NCBI GenBank assembly: GCA_045635085.1
Contig: JAZRBM010000013.1
Location: forward strand, 62,001 to 126,000
DNA from: Congzhengia sp045635085
GTDB lineage: Bacteria; Bacillota; Clostridia; UBA1381; UBA9506
Reading direction: 5' to 3'
DNA: 64,000 nt
Positions within the stretch are counted from its first letter, which is position 1. The number at the start of each line of letters is the position of its first letter. Both the position numbers and the translations under genes were made by a program. Below, in pieces: positions 60,313 through 64,000 of this stretch. The notes under the pieces were generated by a model. That model made no database searches, was not told where the DNA came from, and was given only the letters and a program-made list of their open reading frames with translations.

Positions 60313-61377
60313 ATGGAAATTACAGTAACAAAAACCACTGAACCTAAAGCAAAACCGGACGCTTCCGGCTTGGGGTTTGGTAAAATTTTTACAGACCATA
60401 TGTTTGTAATGGATTATAGCAAGGAGAAGGGATGGCATGATGCAAAAATCATTCCTTATGGTCCTTTTTCTGTTGAACCGTCATGTGCTACACTTCATTA
60501 CGGACAGGCAATTTTTGAAGGCTTAAAAGCTTATAAAGGCGAAAATGGCGAAATATTCTTATACAGACCTGAAAAGAATATGGCCAGAATAAATCAGTCA
60601 AATGACAGACTTTGTATTCCTCAAATTGACGAAGAATTTGCAGTAGAAGCTATAAAAGAGTTAGTTTTAATTGACCAGGACTGGATTCCTGAAGGAGAAG
60701 GTACATCACTTTACATTCGTCCGTTTATTTTTGCAACAGACAGCGCATTAGGAGTACATCCTTCTAATACATACAAATTTGTTGTTATTTTAAGTCCTGT
60801 CGGCTCATACTATAAAGACGGATTAGCTCCTGTTAAAATTTGGGTTGAAGATGACTATGTTCGTGCAGTGCGCGGTGGTATGGGTTATGCAAAAACTGCA
60901 GGTAACTATGCAGCAAGTCTTAAGGCACAGGCTGTTTCAGAAGAAAAAGGCTATTCGCAGGTTTTATGGCTTGATGGTGTAGACAGAAAGTACATCGAAG
61001 AAGTTGGCGCTATGAACATTTTCTTCAAAATTGGCGATGAAATTGTAACACCTGAATTAAACGGCAGTATTTTGCCTGGTATCACAAGAGATTCGGTTCT
61101 GCAGGTGTTAAAGGCTTACGGATATAAAGCAGGCGAAAGACGTATTTCAATCGATGAAATTGTTGATGCTTATAAAAACGGAAAGCTTGAAGAAGTATTT
61201 GGTACAGGTACTGCAGCTGTTATTTCTCCTGTTGGAGAGCTTTGCTACAAGGGAGAAAAAATGATTATCAATAACAACGAAATCGGCAAGGTTTCACAGT
61301 TCTTATACGATACAATGACAGGTATCCAAAAAGGAACAGTTGAAGATAAGCTTAACTTCACAAAGAGAATTAAATAA
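60313..61377 (+). CDS. ilvE: Branched-chain amino acid aminotransferase, type II
   Basis: A 354-residue fold type IV PLP enzyme of the class II branched-chain group. LHYGQAIFEGLKAYKG, SLYIRPFIFATDSALGV and EEVGAMNIFF are family signatures, and the PLP lysine is the one in GYAKTAGNYAAS (about residue 193). It swaps the amino group between glutamate and leucine, isoleucine or valine oxo acids, the last step after CimA in isoleucine synthesis. ATG 60313 follows TTGGAGGCG; an in-frame TTG 15 bases earlier overlaps the ribosome site. Confidence 0.95.
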   Translation: MEITVTKTTEPKAKPDASGLGFGKIFTDHMFVMDYSKEKGWHDAKIIPYGPFSVEPSCATLHYGQAIFEGLKAYKGENGEIFLYRPEKNMARINQSNDRLCIPQIDEEFAVEAIKELVLIDQDWIPEGEGTSLYIRPFIFATDSALGVHPSNTYKFVVILSPVGSYYKDGLAPVKIWVEDDYVRAVRGGMGYAKTAGNYAASLKAQAVSEEKGYSQVLWLDGVDRKYIEEVGAMNIFFKIGDEIVTPELNGSILPGITRDSVLQVLKAYGYKAGERRISIDEIVDAYKNGKLEEVFGTGTAAVISPVGELCYKGEKMIINNNEIGKVSQFLYDTMTGIQKGTVEDKLNFTKRIK

Positions 61378-61390
61378 TTTCTTTCTACAT

Positions 61391-61420
61391 TACCGTGGCG
61401 GAAACGCCACGGTAACTTTT
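61391..61420 (+). terminator. Terminator after ilvE
   Basis: A perfect 10-pair stem TACCGTGGCG (61391-61400) with CGCCACGGTA (61405-61414), GAAA loop, followed by ACTTTTCTT. It isolates ilvE from rho. Confidence 0.85.
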
Positions 61421-61486
61421 CTTAATATCATTTCTACATTTTTTTTAAATAAAATCTAAAATTTTTTATCAGAACGGAGAATTTTT

Positions 61487-62773
61487 ATGAATTTATCATC
61501 TAAAAAAATCCAGGAATTACGTGAAATTGCAAAAACACTCGATATTAAAAATATTTCAAAATTAAAAAAAGATGAACTTATATCAGAAATCGAGAATAAA
61601 GATTCAAAAAATACAGAAACTAAATCTGCGCAGAAATTGACGATAAATGAGGGTGACAACATAGTTTCGGGAGTTTTAGAAGTTCTCCCTGAAAACGGTT
61701 TTGGATTTTTGCGTGGGGAAAATTATTTGTCAACGCCTAAAGATGTCTACGTTTCGCCGACGCAGATAAGGCGTTTTAACCTAAAAACCGGTGATAAGGT
61801 GACAGGTATTGCAAGACCTCCTAAAGAGGAGGAAAAATTTCCGGCGTTAATATACGTGCAATATGTAAATGACGAAACACCGGATAAAGCAATAAGAAGA
61901 AGGGCTTTTGAATATTTAACGCCCATATTTCCCAATGAGCGAATATGCCTTACTTCAAAACGCAATGACTATGCCATGAGGTTGGTTGACCTGCTCGCAC
62001 CTATAGGAAAAGGACAGCGTGGTTTGATTGTAGCGCCACCAAAGGCAGGTAAGACAACACTGCTGAAATGTATTGCAAACAATATTGAAGAGAATCATCC
62101 TGAGATTACTTTAATTGTGCTCTTGATTGATGAGCGCCCTGAAGAGGTAACGGATTTAAAACGCTCGATAAACGGCGATGTTGTATACTCGACATTTGAC
62201 CAGGTTCCGGAGCATCATGCAAAAGTGGCGGAAATTGTCTTAGAACGTGCACAAAGGCTCGTTGAACAAAACAAAGATGTCGTAGTATTACTTGATTCAA
62301 TTACAAGACTTGCACGTGCATACAATCTGATTGTGCCACCATCGGGAAGGACTTTATCAGGTGGACTTGATCCTGCGGCACTTCATAAGCCAAAAAAGTT
62401 TTTTGGTGCTGCCAGAAATATTGAAAATGGCGGAAGCCTAACTATTTTGGCGACTGCTTTAATTGAAACGGGTAGCCGTATGGATGATGTTATATTTGAA
62501 GAATTTAAAGGCACAGGCAATATGGAGCTTCATTTAGACAGAAAATTACAGGAAAAGAGAATATTTCCTGCAATAGACATAAATAAATCGGGCACACGAA
62601 AAGAAGAACTCTTACAAACAAAGCGCGAACTTGAAGCAGTTTGGAGTATAAGAAGAGAGCTCTCTAATGTCTCGACTGTGGATGTAATGGAAAAATTGAT
62701 TAATAATCTGGTAAGAACAAAATCAAATGATGATTTTATTGACATTCTGCTTTTAAATGATAATAAAAAGTAA
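61487..62773 (+). CDS. rho: Transcription termination factor Rho
   Basis: A 428-residue hexameric RNA helicase. A Rho_N domain (about 1-40), an RNA-binding cold-shock domain (about 60-125; GVLEVLPENGFGFLRG) and a RecA-like ATPase with Walker A VAPPKAGKTTLLK, LLIDERPEEVTD and LDSITRLARAYN are all visible. There is no insertion in the N-terminal part beyond a short charged linker. ATG 61487 follows AACGGAGAA. No own promoter was seen clearly. Confidence 0.96.
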   Translation: MNLSSKKIQELREIAKTLDIKNISKLKKDELISEIENKDSKNTETKSAQKLTINEGDNIVSGVLEVLPENGFGFLRGENYLSTPKDVYVSPTQIRRFNLKTGDKVTGIARPPKEEEKFPALIYVQYVNDETPDKAIRRRAFEYLTPIFPNERICLTSKRNDYAMRLVDLLAPIGKGQRGLIVAPPKAGKTTLLKCIANNIEENHPEITLIVLLIDERPEEVTDLKRSINGDVVYSTFDQVPEHHAKVAEIVLERAQRLVEQNKDVVVLLDSITRLARAYNLIVPPSGRTLSGGLDPAALHKPKKFFGAARNIENGGSLTILATALIETGSRMDDVIFEEFKGTGNMELHLDRKLQEKRIFPAIDINKSGTRKEELLQTKRELEAVWSIRRELSNVSTVDVMEKLINNLVRTKSNDDFIDILLLNDNKK

Positions 62774-62808
62774 GAGTATTTTTGAATAAAAAAATGTTTT
62801 GAGGAAAT

Positions 62809-62841
62809 AATATTTTTGTGAGCAAAAGCTCAAAAAATATT
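62809..62841 (+). other. Hairpin between rho and the Asn-rich peptide gene
   Basis: AATATTTTTGTGAGC (62809-62823) pairs with GCTC-AAAAAATATT (62828-62841), with a small bulge and an AAAA loop. It has no T-run after it, so it may be an mRNA-stabilising or partial terminator stem. Confidence 0.45.
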
Positions 62842-62862
62842 GTAATTATTGTGGAGGGTATT

Positions 62863-63006
62863 ATGGATAACAGAAATCAGAACAACAACCAAAACAACAA
62901 CCAGAACAAAAACAATCAAAACAACAACAAAAATAACCAGAACAATAATCAGAACAAAAACGATAATCAAAGCAACAACAGAAACAACCAGAATAATAAT
63001 TTCTAA
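62863..63006 (+). CDS. Asn/Gln-rich low-complexity peptide
   Basis: A 47-residue peptide, more than half Asn, with Gln, Lys and a few Asp, Ser and Arg, opening MDNRNQNNNQ and ending in NNNF. GTGGAGGG precedes ATG 62863 at good spacing and a strong terminator follows, so the gene is real. Asn codons mix AAC and AAT, which argues against simple slippage. Small Asn/Gln-rich proteins occur among gamma-type SASP and spore coat proteins; a spore role is a guess. I do not recognise a family. Confidence 0.6.
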   Translation: MDNRNQNNNQNNNQNKNNQNNNKNNQNNNQNKNDNQSNNRNNQNNNF

Positions 63007-63022
63007 TTATTCACAAAAAGGA

Positions 63023-63055
63023 AGAGACTGTAGCATATGCTACAGTCTCTTTGCT
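63023..63055 (+). terminator. Terminator after the Asn-rich peptide gene
   Basis: A perfect 12-pair stem AGAGACTGTAGC (63023-63034) with GCTACAGTCTCT (63039-63050), loop ATAT, then TTGCTTT. It also borders the end of the convergent AraC-type gene. Confidence 0.85.
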
Positions 63056-63994
63056 TTACATATTTGTGTTTGTTGTTTGCGAATACTCGGTAAAATTAAT
63101 TTTTTCTAATTTGCACTTTTGTCTGAAATTTAAAGGTGTTATGCCCACATGTTTTTTGAATATATCGTTAAATCTTTGTTGACTAGAAAAACCTACAATT
63201 TTTGCAACGTCGGCAACCTTTGTATCTGTATTTTTAAGATATTCTTTAGAAGCTTCGATTCGCACCCTTAAGATGTAGCTTTTAGGGCTTATTCCAAATC
63301 TGTCTTTGAAAGAGTGAGCAAAATAACTGTCGGATAAATATATGTATTTAGCTACGTGCGTGAGTGTCAAATCCTTATCATAATTGCTGTCTATGTATTC
63401 TTTGGCAATATTTAAAAGCTCATGAAGTTTTAAATTTCTGTTTTTTGCGCTTTGTTCCCATTCTTGTTTTAGGGCCCTTGAAAGCAAAACAAACAATTCA
63501 ATAACCAAAAGACAGCTTAGAAAATCACCGAAAACCTGATTTTTGATTCTTTCTCTTAAAATTCTGTTCATAACATATACGATGTCGTTTTTTTTGCTAA
63601 GTGGTAAAAATAAAAAATCACCGGTTGTATCGTCTTCTATATATTCGATAAAATCAGTAAGGGATACATGGCTATCAATGTCATTTTTTTGTGATTTAAA
63701 TGTAAAGCTTAAAACTATTAACTCACATACGTCCGATTTTACAACAAATTTATGTGCTCTTCCGGGTTTTATTATTATTAAAGAGTGGGGAGGCATATTC
63801 ACATCAATGCCTTCAATTTGGAAAAAAGCATTGCCTTTTTTTATATAAACCATCTCAAAGTGGTCGTGTCGATTTACATCCATAGACCAGTTTATATCGT
63901 ATATTTTTTCGATTGTTTTGACTATTGCAGGCATAAAGGTGAGCTTTTCAACCAAATCATCCCATGCGTGCGGAAGTCGTTCGTTATTAAACAT
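63056..63994 (-). CDS. AraC family transcriptional regulator with cupin sensor domain
   Basis: A 312-residue protein. The N-terminal cupin domain (about 20-115) has NRHDHFEMVYIKKGNAFF and PPHSLIIIKPGRAHKF; the C-terminal double helix-turn-helix (about 205-305) has LSDSYFAHSFKDRFGISPKS and VGFSSQQRFNDIFKKHVGIT. AraC/XylS regulators with cupins often sense sugars. The start ATG 63994 lies six bases from the window edge, so the ribosome site and a possible upstream start are unseen. The target is probably outside the window. Confidence 0.88.
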   Translation of the reverse strand: MFNNERLPHAWDDLVEKLTFMPAIVKTIEKIYDINWSMDVNRHDHFEMVYIKKGNAFFQIEGIDVNMPPHSLIIIKPGRAHKFVVKSDVCELIVLSFTFKSQKNDIDSHVSLTDFIEYIEDDTTGDFLFLPLSKKNDIVYVMNRILRERIKNQVFGDFLSCLLVIELFVLLSRALKQEWEQSAKNRNLKLHELLNIAKEYIDSNYDKDLTLTHVAKYIYLSDSYFAHSFKDRFGISPKSYILRVRIEASKEYLKNTDTKVADVAKIVGFSSQQRFNDIFKKHVGITPLNFRQKCKLEKINFTEYSQTTNTNM

Positions 63995-64000
63995 GATATC

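Noticed and set aside
62849..63109. Thr-rich alternative frame across the Asn-rich gene
   Set aside because: It is the shifted reading of the same AAC/AAT repeats, passes through the terminator, and has no ribosome site of its own.
1..64000. CRISPR arrays, insertion sequences, prophage, tRNA or rRNA genes
   Set aside because: No repeated spacer pattern, transposase, integrase or tRNA/rRNA sequence was found on either strand by reading; a dedicated tRNA and Rfam scan would settle the RNA part.

Overview
The window is an AT-rich, gene-dense piece of chromosome from an endospore-forming member of the Clostridia (Firmicutes). Spore genes support this (spmA, spmB, spoVAE, a YlmC/YmxH protein, a YtxC protein, DacF-type carboxypeptidases), as do strong GGAGG ribosome sites, frequent TTG/GTG starts, small clostridial DUF families (DUF3343, DUF6472, DUF6873, DUF5711, DUF4330) and an S-layer (SLH) protein together with a CsaB-type pyruvyl transferase. 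I cannot name the species. No tRNA, rRNA, CRISPR array, prophage, insertion sequence or plasmid gene is visible; this is core chromosome with one decayed gene. Layout. 1-750 (minus): spmB (cut by the edge) and spmA. 800-3094 (plus): a promoter, a 24-codon leader ORF with two competing hairpins, mgtE, and a membrane zinc protease. 3180-7852 (plus): SLH protein, citramalate synthase, split chromate transporter. 7981-11251 (minus): MFS transporter, DUF5662 protein, coaX and a likely pantothenate ECF S component. 11257-15541 (minus): glnS, gltX, a 6S RNA gene with its own promoter and terminator, yebC. 15621-24681 (plus): spoVAE, a DUF3343 protein, a glycosyltransferase-CsaB fusion, ruvX, a wall amidase, a TepA-like protease, fhs, a decayed EEP-family pseudogene, folC. 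24708-34344 (minus): radA, a VanW protein, TspO, then a long operon Asp23-FakA-recG-rsmD-coaD-coiled-coil protein, headed by a separate DUF378 gene. 34480-38511: a YmxH protein (plus), then dtxR-family regulator, copA, smpB and hpf (minus). 38677-41124 (plus): DacF-like carboxypeptidase, rluB, a hypothetical protein, a DUF6472 protein. 41145-47473: second carboxypeptidase and a DJ-1 protein (minus), DUF6873 and YtxC proteins (plus), then tmcAL, tsf and rpsB (minus) with a structured leader. 47555-62773 (plus): murJ, a ligase/polymerase, a glycosyltransferase, two DUF4330 proteins, proB, proA, ecfA1-ecfA2-ecfT, truA, a DUF5711 protein, a CvpA protein, ilvE, rho. The right edge holds an Asn/Gln-rich peptide gene (plus) and an AraC-family regulator (minus). 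Links between genes. The SLH protein, the CsaB fusion, the amidase, the carboxypeptidases, MurJ and the ligase cluster all serve the cell envelope. CoaX, CoaD and the predicted pantothenate carrier serve coenzyme A supply; that carrier would need the ECF energising module encoded about 47 kb away. CimA and IlvE serve isoleucine/branched-chain synthesis. Fhs and FolC serve folate one-carbon metabolism. The most interesting observation is upstream of mgtE. A good promoter drives a short ORF whose coding sequence can pair with a downstream segment, and the same segment can instead pair with and hide the mgtE ribosome site. No M-box riboswitch is recognisable there. The arrangement looks like a translation-sensing attenuator for magnesium uptake, analogous in logic to the enterobacterial mgtL system but at the level of ribosome-site access. 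This is read from the sequence and has not been folded by software or tested.
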